NCBI GenBank assembly: GCA_036873755.1
Contig: JAVTVY010019630.1
Coordinates: forward strand, 1 to 64,000
DNA: 64,000 nucleotides
Direction: 5' to 3'
Source of the DNA: Hanleya hanleyi
Taxonomy: Eukaryota; Mollusca; Polyplacophora; Lepidopleurida; Hanleyidae
Shown here piece by piece: positions 47,706 to 56,662 of the stretch (position 1 is its first letter; each line of letters begins with the position of its first letter). The notes beneath the pieces were generated by a model that did no database searches, was not told where the DNA came from, and saw nothing but the letters and a program-made list of their open reading frames with translations. A program made the translations under genes and the position numbers.

Positions 47706-48256
47706 CCCGAAAAAAAATTCTTCATTTTTTCCTTTTTCTTCCATCTTTATCATTTTCTACTTTAAAGTGAAATAAAGACAGCGAACCCCTAACGCACATA
47801 ATCCCTTATTTTATTATAATTCGCCAATAGAATTGCACACAAACAACTCCACACACAGTCAGTATTTGAATATTCTAACGATCCAGCAGAGCGAAAAATT
47901 AATTGTTATACATATATAATTTCGTCTTAGGGCAGCGGAAAGTTGTAACTATGAATTGAAAAGTTATAAGGTTAAACTTGTCTTATATCAAGGCCTTTGT
48001 TAAGGAAATAACCCTCAACAAGTGGTGACGCTTGCTTTACCAATTGAGTATGCATGTGCCAATATGTGCCAATGGCAACCGTATGAGAATATGAACCAGA
48101 ATTTCCCATTTGACTAGCCTCGTCTGTCTGACAAAGAGTTGGGGAATACCTGAGCATTACGTCACAATTTACCGGCCGGCTCGGAGCGAGACAATAGAGC
48201 AGCAGAGAGCGACTCTGAAGGGAAAAATATCCATCTAAAGCGAACACCTCCTTTAA

Positions 48257-48884
48257 ACTGTCTATATTCTACAGGAAACAATGTGACCTTCCCGGTACTG
48301 GAGTCAAAGCAAAAATAGCATGGACAATAGTACGTCTCTCTTCTTTGTTGTGCTAGGGCAGCCAACCAAATATCTGTTTGATAGCAAGCTTCGGATCTGT
48401 CATTCAATTTCAGCCGTCGTCCGTAAAATAATTTCTGCGTCAATAATCGAAAGACCTATTTCGTATGACAGCACCAATTCCAAATGTGCATGAATAAAAA
48501 ATACAAGAAAGAAACACACCCCTCCCCCCCCCCCAGACACACACAAGATGGTTTCCTTCAAGAGAGAAGCGGTCATCAGTGTTCAATGATGTCACCAAGA
48601 CATGATGATGTTGTAAAAAAATCCAAATCACTGACCATTATTCTTTATCCAAATGAATGCCAAGTCTTCCGCAGAGTATGCATCTCAGCCACGCTTTGAT
48701 TGTGCCTGTTCATTTCAACACCATGAAGATACAAAGCGCATGATATACAAACTGTCCCTAGTCCAGCGTTAAACGGAATTAGACACAGGTTACGAAACGT
48801 AGCACCAGAGATGTTGCGCCCTACGATCGTGATTTCTCGTCAGTGTACGATATTTGTCACATAATTTGAGAAAACTGAATGGGG
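48257..48884. other. Gene-poor stretch
   Basis: Includes a diverged member of the dispersed repeat of 6560-6650 (about 48400-48470, CAGCCGTCGTCCG). Nothing else is recognised. Confidence 0.5.
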
Positions 48885-49500
48885 CGTTTGGTGGTATAGC
48901 CCTGTTTGGTGGTATAGCCCTGTTTGGTGGTATAGACCTGTTTGGTGGTATAGCCCTGTTTGGTGGTATAGCCCTGTTTGGTGGTATAGATCTGTTTGGT
49001 GGTATAGACCTGTTTGGTGGTATAGATCTGTTTGGTGGTATAGCCCTGTTTGGTGGTATAGCCCTGTTTCGTGGTATAGCCCTGTTTGGTGGTATAGCCC
49101 TGTTTGGTGGTATAGCCCTGTTTGGTGGTATAGCCCTGTTTGGTGGTATAGACCTGTTTGGTGGTATAGCCCTGTTTGGTGGTATAGCCCTGTTTGGTGG
49201 TATAGACCTGTTTGGTGGTATAGACCTGTTTGGTGGTATAGCCCTGTTTGGTGGTATAGACCTGTTTGGTGGTATAGCCCTGTTTGGTGGTATAGCCCTG
49301 TTTGGTGGTATAGACCTGTTTGGTGGTATAGACCTGTTTGGTGGTATAGACCTGTTTGGTGGTATAGCCCTGTTTGGTGGTATAGACCTGTTTGGTGGTA
49401 TAGACCTGTTTGGTGGTATAGACCTGTTTGGTGGTATAGCCCTGTTTGGTGGTATAGCCCTGTTTGACAAGATTGGTGGTATAGCTCCGTGTGACAAGTT
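48885..49500. repeat. 18-bp minisatellite, about 32 units plus one diverged unit
   Basis: The unit TTTGGTGGTATAGCCCTG repeats without indels. Units differ almost only at one place: TATAGCCCTG, TATAGACCTG, or (near 48987 and 49023) TATAGATCTG; one unit near 49070 begins TTTCG. A diverged unit ends near 49500. Because 18 is a multiple of 3, frames stay open on both strands (GGIALF on plus, NRAIPP and TKQGYT on minus); I treat these as non-coding. Confidence 0.95.
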
Positions 49501-49846
49501 TATGCAATAATATTCTGTGGCGTTGATTAAAATCGCCCCAGTCTGCACAGGATATAGCAAATGCTACCAGGCGAGATATGTACCCGCCGTATGCTGGTCT
49601 TTCTGGGATATTGCTATCCAGAAACGGGTAGGTACCCGAGTTAAAATTGTAATCGAGCCCCACGTGGACAGTCTATACGCGTCTCAAACATGTACTCCCA
49701 CCGAAGGACTCCATTGCTCATATTGAAGAGATACAAACGGCGCCAGAATTGGGAAGCTGTACATGAATTTGCCAATGATATTCTTTTCCATCAGTTATGT
49801 GTGATCAGAGTAGCCCAGCTTTTGCTGTGTGTATGTACTTCTGTTA
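49501..49846. other. Left flank of the complete Polinton-like element
   Basis: No feature recognised. Confidence 0.5.
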
Positions 49847-49852
49847 CATGTA
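49847..49852. other. Target-site duplication CATGTA (left)
   Basis: CATGTA immediately before the element start AGTAGTAGGG; the identical partner is at 60556-60561. Confidence 0.9.
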
Positions 49853-51500
49853 AGTAGTAGGGAAAGGACCGATCGACGCCTATTGACCTCAGAAATTTGC
49901 ATATTTGAGGAGGAAACGAGGAGGATAGGTCAAGTGCACTATAGTTCCGGCAGAATGACCAAAAAGCTAATTCCAACACAGGAGAGTTCCAATTGTTGCA
50001 GGGAATGTATTCATCCGCGGTGATGCGGTCTGGCGGTGATGCGGTCGCGGGAAAAAGCTTCTGCGGAGAAAAAGTAGTCCCTAGACTGGAAATACGCTGC
50101 ATGGTCCGATGGGGTCGAGTGAGGTATCAAAGTGAAGCATTCGTGAAGGGGCATCTGATGGGCTGGGTGTGGGGTAGAAATATCGGCATTCTGCGCATGC
50201 GCGTTGGCCAAAGGGTATGAAAATAGTCGTTTTGGAGCTAGGGGAGCCACTAATGGTCCGATGGGGTCATATGAGGTATCAAAGTGAAGCATTCATGAAG
50301 GGGCATCTGACTGGACTAGGGGCTCGGGCGTTGTCACCATTCTGCGCATGCGCGGTGGCCAAAGTGTATGAAAATAGACGTTTTGGAGCTAGGGGAGCCC
50401 CTAATGGGCCGATGGAGTTGTATGAGGTATCAATGTGAAGCCTATGTGAAGGGGCATCCAGTCATGGGTGGGTGCATGTAAAATTTTTCCTGAAAAAAAA
50501 AACGGAATACGGACTTTATCGAAAAATCCGGGAAAATGCCTATATGGGGTATGGGGGGTATATAGGTCGCCGGGCTTATTGGGGCTTGCCTATCAATAGA
50601 GTTATCTCCCCCTAGTTCCAGGGTGGGTGTATGTAAAATACGGAACACGGACTTTATCCTAAATTACGGAAAAATGCCTATATGGGGTATGGGGGGTATA
50701 GGACCATCCTGGGAAACCTACTTCTCGACATTTGCGGTATAGGTTGTGGGGTCTCGTTTTCTTAGTCTCGTCAAGACAAACATGATAGGAAGTGTCGCGG
50801 AGCGAATCGTTGAAATTTTTGGAAAAAGTTCAGGGAGACCCATATAGTCCCATACTAGGGGTATAGGACCAATGTTTGCCCCACTGGGAAACCTACTTCT
50901 AGACATTTGCGGTATGGTTGTTTGGATTTGTTTTCTTAGTCTCGTCAAGACAAACATGATAGGAAGTGTCCCGGCACGAAACGGTGAAATTTTTGAAAAA
51001 AGTCACCGAGACCTGGGTAGGCCCATAGGCCTATACTGCATGGCTATGGGTGTATAGGTCCATACGGGGTGGACGTGTTGGAGTCTAGGTGAGTCCCTGG
51101 TGGTCCGATGGAGTCGTGTGAGGTCTTATGTTGAAGCTCTCATGCAGGAGCACTTGATTACGCTAATGGTTCGTACGTTGTCAATAGTCTGCGCATGCCC
51201 AGCCTGGCCGTAGTATAGAAAGCAGGCATTTTTGGGGGTGTGTGTGTGTGGGTGTGTTTGGGTTGGAGATGGGCTATTCACGGTTCGAATGGGTCGTGTG
51301 AGGTATCCATGTGAAGCCTATGTGAGGGGGCATCTGATGGACTGGGTGCGGGGTTGAAATAGGGTCATTCTGCGCATGCGCGGTAGCCATAGGGTATGGA
51401 AATAGACGTGTTGGGGTCTAGGTGGGCCCCTCATGGGCCTATTGTGTCGAGTGAGGTATCCATGTGAATCCTAGGTGGGGCAGCATCCACCTGGACTAAC
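49853..51500. repeat. Left terminal inverted repeat
   Basis: 49853-50460 matches 59950-60555 inverted nearly base for base (AGTAGTAGGGAAAGGACCGA, GCGGTGATGCGGTC, CTAGACTGGAAATACGCTGC). Further in, diverged ~150-bp units with TCTGCGCATGCGCGG recur to about 51430, interrupted at 50462-51060 by unrelated repeats. 51540-51830 is the inverse of 1451-1690 in copy 1 (GAAGAGTTCCAATGTT and the CG-rich block). Confidence 0.9.
50462..51060. repeat. Repeats inserted in the left terminal repeat only
   Basis: Two pairs of direct repeats lie here. One has GGTGGGTGYATGTAAAAT, ACGGACTTTATC and GCCTATATGGGGTATGGGG (about 50465-50560 and 50620-50700). The other has GGGAAACCTACTTCT, GACATTTGCGGTAT and GTCTCGTCAAGACAAACATG (about 50706-50800 and 50884-50970). 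They are absent from the right terminal repeat. Confidence 0.75.
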
Positions 51501-51839
51501 ATTCACGTGGTTTGGTGGGTCTGCGCAAGTGTGTGACGTCACGTCCGGTTTTTCAGAATGCTCAAACACTACCTCCAAACCCAGAAGAGTTCCAATGTTC
51601 TCTTAGGCGTCCGGATGTTCAACCTCCGGGGTTTTCCCCGGCCCCCCGGTTCGGCCCGCCCCGGCCGCAGCGCGCGCGCGCGCGGATTCTCCGGAAGTGC
51701 GCGGCATCACGCGCGGATGAATGTCGGGTCAAACGGTCACATCCAAGTCAAAAGGTCTCCCTTTCGGCAAGGTTCGGAGGGGGCAATGTTGCGGCATCGA
51801 TAGTCAGAGCTTGAACCCCAAAAGGCGATTGTAAATTAA

Positions 51840-52110
51840 CTTGGGAAGGATGGGCAGTTCCATTTGGACCAATCAGCAGTCGAGAAAAAGAGCCAATGAG
51901 CGATCGATAAAAGAACCAATGGACGGGTACTAGGTACACGTCTACAACCTACATCTGGGTACAAGGATGCTTTCCCCTACGTCCGCGCCTACATCCGGGT
52001 TCTTCTGGGGTTTCCCAGTGGGTTTTTTCCGTCTTCCATCTGGATACTGTGGTTTTACATCCGGGTTCTCATCTTACATCCGGGTTTTTCCATATTTAAA
52101 AATACATAGA
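51840..52110 (+). promoter_or_regulatory. CCAAT-box and ACATCCGGG repeat region
   Basis: Three CCAAT motifs (about 51878-51928: ACCAATCAG, GCCAATGAG, ACCAATGG) precede four copies of ACATCYGGG (51950-52090), then ATATTTAAAAATA. This looks like a rightward promoter for the small gene at 52189; the activity is inferred. Confidence 0.4.
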
Positions 52111-52188
52111 ACTTATAGTAATAAACTTAATCTATACGTGTTGGACGAGTCTTCACTCACCGTCTTCCTTTACACGCACCTCAATGAA

Positions 52189-52320
52189 ATGTCCGCTCCA
52201 AACCTAGACCAAAACACGTACTTGGTCTGTGGGCTGATTTCGTTGGCTCTCTATTTTACTATAGTGCTCTTGCATTCTAACATTGATGGATTACATTTTG
52301 GCCCCATCCTACACCACTGA
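52189..52320 (+). CDS. Small membrane protein, 43 aa
   Basis: The ATG at 52189 starts a 43-aa product with one hydrophobic segment (CGLISLALYFTIVLL, about residues 14-28) and a TGA at 52318-52320. The open frame extends upstream to about 51967, but that part is Gly/Phe-rich repeat sequence without a natural start. An AATAAA follows at about 52364. It is convergent to the capsid-protease block. No family is recognised; it could be non-coding. Confidence 0.35.
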   Translation: MSAPNLDQNTYLVCGLISLALYFTIVLLHSNIDGLHFGPILHH

Positions 52321-52399
52321 TTTCAGTTTGACTGAATTCCCACATTGGGCATTTATGCATTATGAATAAAACACACAAGACAGGGTTTTTTGGTGAGAC

Positions 52400-52420
52400 C
52401 TCATTTTTTTTTATTCAGTA
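52400..52420 (-). terminator. Poly(A) signal for the leftward late block
   Basis: Minus-strand AATAAA (about 52410-52415) lies about 190 nt beyond the original protease stop. A plus-strand AATAAA lies at about 52364, so the convergent transcripts would overlap by about 50 nt. Confidence 0.4.
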
Positions 52421-52442
52421 ACAACAACAACGTGAGAACAAC

Positions 52443-52605
52443 CACGTAAAAACTGAAGCCCAGAACAAGGGGCTTGTACATTGAAAGAACTGAAGCCCAG
52501 AACAGGCGGCTTGTAAACTTAAGCCCAGAACAGCGGGCGTGTGTACATTGAAAGAATTCAAGCCCAGAACGGGGCTTGTACATTGAAATGATCGGCGGCC
52601 CAGTC
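52443..52605. repeat. AAGCCCAGAACNGGGGCTTG hairpin repeats, left cluster
   Basis: Four copies of a near-palindrome (AAGCCCAGAAC..GGCTTGTA) separated by CATTGAAAGAAC. The inverse array is at 59388-59513. They mark the inner edges of the two end regions of the element. Confidence 0.8.
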
Positions 52606-53032
52606 TTAGACGAGTACATCGCGGTCCTCGGCCTTGGGGTACTCGTCAAACATCTGTACGATGGTAGATAAGGGTCTTCCCCGGCATCGATGGTACAGGT
52701 AAAACAAGCAATATTGTCCGCACACGCTACTGGTCAGGCTTTTGCAACGTTTGACTGTTCCAACACCACGTCCCTGTGCCTTGATCCATGAAGTCTGTTA
52801 AATCGGGATGGAGGGGTGGCAGGCCGTACGGACCAAAGTATTCCCCCTGCTGTTCTGTCAAGTACACGCCCACCCAATGTTCACCGGGCCGATCCATCGG
52901 GTCCGTGTTGAGAACGTAAGCAGCAGGATACATACGGTCTAATGGGAACATATCTCGGGCGACCACCCCTTGAAACACCCTACGTGTCTCTGGATCATTC
53001 TCCAGCACGGTGGTTATCTGATCTGTATCCAT
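52606..53032 (-). pseudogene. Adenain-type cysteine protease (PRO), frameshifted
   Basis: From ATG at 53030-53032 the protein has the family start (MDTDQITTVLENDPETRRVF), VLNTDP, the active-site histidine in GEHWVGVYL, and EYFGPYGLPP. The open frame then hits TAG at about 52727. The segment holding the glutamine and cysteine of the active site lies in another frame just downstream (about 52610-52730), ending at a TAA at 52606-52608. So a frame change separates the catalytic histidine from the cysteine. The position that is Asp or Glu in this family appears to be Gly (YFGPYG). The enzyme would mature capsid proteins. The gene starts one base after the capsid stop codon. Probably inactive, unless ribosomes shift frame. 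Confidence 0.8.
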
Positions 53033-53033
53033 G

Positions 53034-53531
53034 TTAGGTGGAGAAGTCACACAGGACGTTGCGCGCCTTGTCCACTTGAATGATGTTGTCAAATTCGGCG
53101 TAGCAGATCACATTGACGGTGCTCCGGAGGGCTCGTTGAAAGTGGATTTCCAACCGTAAATTGCCTTGCTTGGCGAGGGCCAGCTGATGGTCGTTCTCTA
53201 AGGTGGGGGTCAAATCGAAACAGAACAACGTGTATCCGTTCCCGTAGTTCTCCCGACTGATGAAATTCCCTTCGTCCTGGTTGATTTGACTGGTGGCTGT
53301 AAACAGGCTCTGATAGGCTCGAATGAAATTCGCGCGCCCAAAGTTCGGTGTTAAGGCCGTGGCTGGCACCTGTTGTCCATCCACATGCAGGGCCACACAA
53401 TTGATGCCGAAATGTTTAAAGTCAAACGGATTCTCTGGGTAGGCTCCGCTGAAACTGGTATTTTCCACACAGGCCAGGATCAATCGCTTGGGTAGTTCCC
53501 CCAGGAACAGGTTTTCTTTGTTGGCGCTCAT
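53034..53531 (-). CDS. Major capsid protein, C-terminal half
   Basis: Protein of 165 aa. In the F54H12.2-like (Polinton major capsid) family this part continues the upstream half. It shows NLFLGELPKRLILACVEN, YPENPFDFKHFGIN, LHVDGQQVPA and FDLTPTLENDH, and corresponds to the second jelly roll. The start ATG overlaps the TGA of the first half in the tetranucleotide ATGA (53528-53531). The stop TAA is one base before the protease ATG. It could be made by reinitiation, or the split is a one-base mutation of a formerly single gene. Confidence 0.8.
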   Translation of the reverse strand: MSANKENLFLGELPKRLILACVENTSFSGAYPENPFDFKHFGINCVALHVDGQQVPATALTPNFGRANFIRAYQSLFTATSQINQDEGNFISRENYGNGYTLFCFDLTPTLENDHQLALAKQGNLRLEIHFQRALRSTVNVICYAEFDNIIQVDKARNVLCDFST

Positions 53532-54322
53532 ATTGCAGACACAGAGAACACTTTGGTTTGCACACGTCGGATAGGGTACTGGGCTGGTTTTGTTTCCAAG
53601 GCTTTCATGTGTCCCAATTGAACGGCTGGATTCGGTTTCACTTTTCGGACATACAGGACTGCGTCTTCGATGACAATCTTATAGTCAGCTGCATGCCCGT
53701 CTACGTTAGTGGCCATAAAGGCGAAGGTCGGAGGCGCCCGTATCAGTCGGATTTTGATGGGGATCTTGTTCAAGAGGTACCGGTCTTGCATGAACATGAG
53801 ATCCACCGCGACGCCGTTCGCGGTCAAAGCCTTCCGTTTGCTATATCCCGTATTGTCGTTCTCTGCGCCCATGTGCTCGGCATTGTCCTGGTAGAATAAA
53901 GCGGCTGTCAGTTGACATTTTTTAGCCTCTCGTCCATGCGACAACAGCGTCTCGATGTAGGCTCGATAGGGGTACGTGTTGGTCGAGTCACTGATGAGTT
54001 TGTCGCTGAGAAATATATCCACCTGTTGAAACATCGAGTGCAGCCAGAGATTCGTGGGGCCCACCGTTGCTTGGTCGGCGATTCTGGTGCCATCTCCATT
54101 GACGATCTTGGCTTTCACATACAAGTATGTATGGGCTAAATCCACATAGGCCGTATCCGCATTACTGATGGTGAACTCGATGGGCCCTGTTGCGTTGATC
54201 CTGGAGAGCGGGAGATGCTCCACCCATAATCCTTGTTCGGCACTGGTCTGTCTGGGCGGGACGGTCCACAAATCAAATTCACTGTTGGTGGAGGGGCAGG
54301 ACTCGGCGTGGATCAAGGACAT
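53528..54322 (-). CDS. Major capsid protein, N-terminal half
   Basis: Protein of 264 aa resembling the first half of the F54H12.2-like double jelly-roll capsid protein of Polintons. Signature segments: SEFDLWTVPPRQTS, PIEFTISNADTAYVDL, LYVKAKIVN, FQQVDIFLSDKLIS, YPYRAYIETLLSHG, AALFYQDN, FMQDRYLLNKIPIKIRL, and RKVKPNPAVQLGHMKAL near the end. It would form the capsid lattice. The ATG is three bases after the stop of the upstream pVI-like gene. It stops where the family normally continues into the second half, now a separate overlapping frame. Confidence 0.85.
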   Translation of the reverse strand: MSLIHAESCPSTNSEFDLWTVPPRQTSAEQGLWVEHLPLSRINATGPIEFTISNADTAYVDLAHTYLYVKAKIVNGDGTRIADQATVGPTNLWLHSMFQQVDIFLSDKLISDSTNTYPYRAYIETLLSHGREAKKCQLTAALFYQDNAEHMGAENDNTGYSKRKALTANGVAVDLMFMQDRYLLNKIPIKIRLIRAPPTFAFMATNVDGHAADYKIVIEDAVLYVRKVKPNPAVQLGHMKALETKPAQYPIRRVQTKVFSVSAI

Positions 54323-54325
54323 GTT

Positions 54326-54769
54326 TTAAGAAAAGATATCCCGGGTCTTCGATGTGCGTCGTCGCTGGGTCGGCCGTCGACTGGTGCGTGGTCTCGGTGA
54401 TGCAGGTCTTTTATTCCCTACGGTACGTTGTGCTTTGGCCACCAACACCCCACCCGATTCTTTCGCCCGCCGTTTCAAGGCTTCTTTGGGTGCCGTATCC
54501 CCCAAGACATCACCGGCCACTTGCAGTCCACTGCGTACCGCTTGTTTGCCGATTGCTTTCACCCCACGCGTCACCAAGGGCAGGAACGTTTTGACGATGC
54601 TGCCGAGTATGTTCCCCAGTCCATGTCCTCGTTGCATGCGTGCACCACTGAAAACCGGAAAGCCACCCCCGGCCTGTTTGGCATAATAGTCCATATAGCT
54701 GCGTGCATCGCATTCGTAAGGTCTTTGATATATGTCGGCACTTGTGGGAAGTTGATGCTGGGTCGACAT
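54326..54769 (-). CDS. Minor capsid protein, pVI/PX-like
   Basis: Protein of 147 aa. The N-terminal part has GGGFPVFSGARMQRGHGLGN followed by an amphipathic or hydrophobic helix (ILGSIVKTFLPLV). The C-terminus is very basic (KRPASPRPRTSRRPTQRRRTSK). Polintons and adintoviruses have a small protein of this layout next to the capsid gene, compared with adenovirus pVI or pX; a role in the capsid interior and membrane interaction is inferred from that. The frame is intact. Stop TAA, three bases, then the capsid ATG. No clear TATA box upstream, unlike the genes to the right. Confidence 0.75.
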   Translation of the reverse strand: MSTQHQLPTSADIYQRPYECDARSYMDYYAKQAGGGFPVFSGARMQRGHGLGNILGSIVKTFLPLVTRGVKAIGKQAVRSGLQVAGDVLGDTAPKEALKRRAKESGGVLVAKAQRTVGNKRPASPRPRTSRRPTQRRRTSKTRDIFS

Positions 54770-55083
54770 CGGGCATTACAGACTAGCCTTTTGTGTTAAA
54801 TGCCGTCATTTACATCTGACGACGATACAGCTCACCAATCTCCAATGTACGAGTTGTCACAGCGAAACAGCTCACCAATTACCAGTATACGAGTTGTCAG
54901 AGCATTTCCATCATAGCTCTCTAGATTTGTATCTAATATCGCTTATGCCAGTGCTAGGGGCCGTGTGGTCATATCATCCAAGTTGCCACATGAACAGGTA
55001 CAGTAAAAGCGTACCTGAGATACAACACATATCACGAATCGTTAGATTCTTGGTATGTGCTTTAGAATAGGTTAACCAGAAGA
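54770..55083. other. Non-coding gap after the truncated ATPase
   Basis: Contains a 40-bp direct repeat pair (CAGCTCACCAAT..ACGAGTTGTCA at about 54829 and 54867). It probably marks a deletion that removed the end of the ATPase gene. Confidence 0.5.
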
Positions 55084-55443
55084 CTATTCTGTGTTTTTAC
55101 TGAACAGATTCTGCACAATGTAGATGATGCTGAGCCGTCGATGATGGCTGCCTTTGGTAAAGAGTTGGGTGACCCGCGCATCCATCTCCGCCATGAGATC
55201 ATCCAGAACCACCAAGGTGTCGGGTTCCAAATCGGCCAGGTTAGGTAGGCCTTCCACGAACGTGATGTGGGGCATTGCTACATACGCGGCCTGCCATTCT
55301 CCGTAACACCACACGACTCGGGAAATGGATGGGGTGATCATGCTGTCGGCGTGTTGAAGGAGCTTCCGGACGAAGTGCGTTTTGCCGGAGCCCGTCGGTC
55401 CTGCGATGACGCAAGTGAAGGGATGTTGCCAACGGGGGTCCAT
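55084..55443 (-). pseudogene. FtsK/HerA-type packaging ATPase, C-terminally truncated
   Basis: 119 aa from ATG at 55441-55443. Walker A is GPTGSGKT (about residues 15-22), Walker B is TLVVLDDLM (about residues 75-84), and IIYIVQNLFSKN marks the sensor region. The stop comes directly afterwards. Family members of Polintons are about twice as long, with an arginine-bearing segment that is missing here, and none of the next 300 bases encodes it. The enzyme would pump element DNA into capsids; this copy is very likely inactive. Confidence 0.85.
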
Positions 55444-55542
55444 GGTTCGAGCTGTATCCGCTGCCGTGGTAACCCGCTGTTGTAAATTTCGTACGAACGA
55501 ACTGGAGTGGTGGTCGGTACAATGTCGGTCGTCGTTGTCTGG

Positions 55543-55923
55543 TCACTGTGAGGGATGATGGTGGTGGGTACAACGTCGGTCGTCTGTTGTCTGTTCACTG
55601 TGAGAGATGGAATCCTGTGGGTTTTCAGACGTAGTGGGTGTACTTGGTGTAGGTACGGAGCTTGGTGTGGAGCTCGTTGTGGTTTGTACACGGGGTGTGG
55701 TGATGACTGGGCTCGATACCGGGTTGACTGGTGCTATCTGTAGACCGGTTTGACTGATGGCTGGTGTTCTCAGTTGGTTAAGTAGCGTGCTGACATAGGC
55801 TACGTCGTAAAACACACCTGCGTACAACACACTCAGCAGGGTTAGCACTATGACCACAAAGCCCACTTGCGCTTTGCGCGTTTTGGGAGACGCTGTGTTC
55901 AGAGGCAGCTGCTGTTGGTCCAT
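55543..55923 (-). CDS. Single-pass membrane protein with Thr/Ser/Pro-rich domain
   Basis: Protein of 126 aa. A short N-terminal tail with basic residues (KTRKAQ) precedes a hydrophobic segment (VGFVVIVLTLLSVLYAGVFY, about residues 20-39). The rest is Thr, Ser and Pro rich (TTTSSTPSSVPTPSTPTTSE) and likely O-glycosylated. The layout suggests a type II membrane protein. TATA box at 55973-55978, 55 nt before the ATG. The 3' part overlaps a short tandem duplication (about 55500-55610). No family is recognised. Confidence 0.55.
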   Translation of the reverse strand: MDQQQLPLNTASPKTRKAQVGFVVIVLTLLSVLYAGVFYDVAYVSTLLNQLRTPAISQTGLQIAPVNPVSSPVITTPRVQTTTSSTPSSVPTPSTPTTSENPQDSISHSEQTTDDRRCTHHHHPSQ

Positions 55924-55972
55924 AGCACTGTGGTAGGACGTGGGATGAAGGATGACGGCAGTGGTGTCTGGC

Positions 55973-55978
55973 TTTATA
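55973..55978 (-). promoter_or_regulatory. TATA box of the membrane-protein gene
   Basis: Minus-strand TATAAA, 55 nt upstream of the ATG at 55923, in the context ACTATAAAGC. It lies just past the end of the integrase frame. Confidence 0.6.
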
Positions 55979-55984
55979 GTCGTT

Positions 55985-56662
55985 TCACCTGGTTGGCAGC
56001 GACCCAGGAATTGAAGGAACTGGCCAGCCTTGCCATTTCACGAAATGAAACAGTTTGCCACGTCGACGTTCCGTTTTCAAAATCTGCTCCACCGTGTAGT
56101 AGTCTTGCTGTGTTTTTACGACAGGCTGTAATTCCGTCTCGTAAAACGTCCCTAGCAACGGTTCCCCTTGAAGATCTTCCAGTTCATAGACTCGCTGCTG
56201 TCGGGGTAGGCGCCGTTTAATCAGGAAGTGCTCATCGCTCCAGTTGGGCAAGTAACTTTTCTCGAACTTGCCCTTGACTTTACTGATCCGTACAGGGTCC
56301 TCGACCTTGTACACCGCCTTCGGCGTTCGCTGCGATTGCCTGGTGTACAAGACATGCCGGACTTGGGCTTCATTGCGTTGGGTCACGGTAATGGGGGCTC
56401 TCTCTATACTCCGATGATAGGCTCGATTGTAACCCCTCACAAGTTTCGGGAGAACATCGATGTACCGCCTTGTATTCTTATAGGTGAAATATTTATACAT
56501 GCGGCCTTTGAATGTCCTGTTGAACCTTTCCACCACAGAAGCCTTGGTCTCGTTGTAAGTATGGAAGAAAAACACCTTCTGGGCTTTCAGAAACTGTTGG
56601 AACGGTCTGTTGAGGAATTCCGTGCCTTCGTCGGTTTGCAAATACAAAGGTGGGCCGGGCAC
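55985..56662 (-). pseudogene. Retroviral-type integrase with chromodomain, N-terminally truncated
   Basis: The frame opens without an ATG and encodes the second half of a DDE integrase: LQTDEGTEFLN (second catalytic Asp), then KASVVERFNRTFKGRM with the catalytic Glu 33 residues later. A basic GPY/F-like region (PVRISKVKGKFEKSYLPNWSDEHF) and a C-terminal chromodomain (YTVEQILKTERRRGKLFHFVKWQGWP) follow. The zinc-binding domain and first catalytic Asp are missing. After WQGWP the conserved-looking end switches to another frame, so a second lesion is present near 56015. Polinton integrases insert the element and produce the 6-bp duplication seen at its borders. Confidence 0.85.

Larger units (their letters stand above)
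47188..48252. mobile_element. TTAA-specific non-autonomous element (piggyBac-like MITE)
   Basis: Ends AGGAGGTGTTCG (47188) and CGAACACCTCCT (ending 48252) are exact inverted repeats of at least 12 bp. Both ends abut TTAA (47184-47187 and 48253-48256), the target duplication used by piggyBac elements. The ends do not have the CCC start usual for piggyBac, so the superfamily is inferred from the target only. The interior holds a perfect 26-bp hairpin and a tRNA-like sequence; no transposase. Confidence 0.75.

Noticed and set aside
48857..49663. Long open frames of 218-268 codons on both strands (GGIALF, NRAIPP, TKQGYT repeats)
   Set aside because: They arise because the 18-bp minisatellite unit is a multiple of three without stops; no start context or flanking coding sequence supports a gene.
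53558..54799. Several plus-strand frames of 60-123 codons
   Set aside because: Shadows of the GC-rich minus-strand capsid genes.
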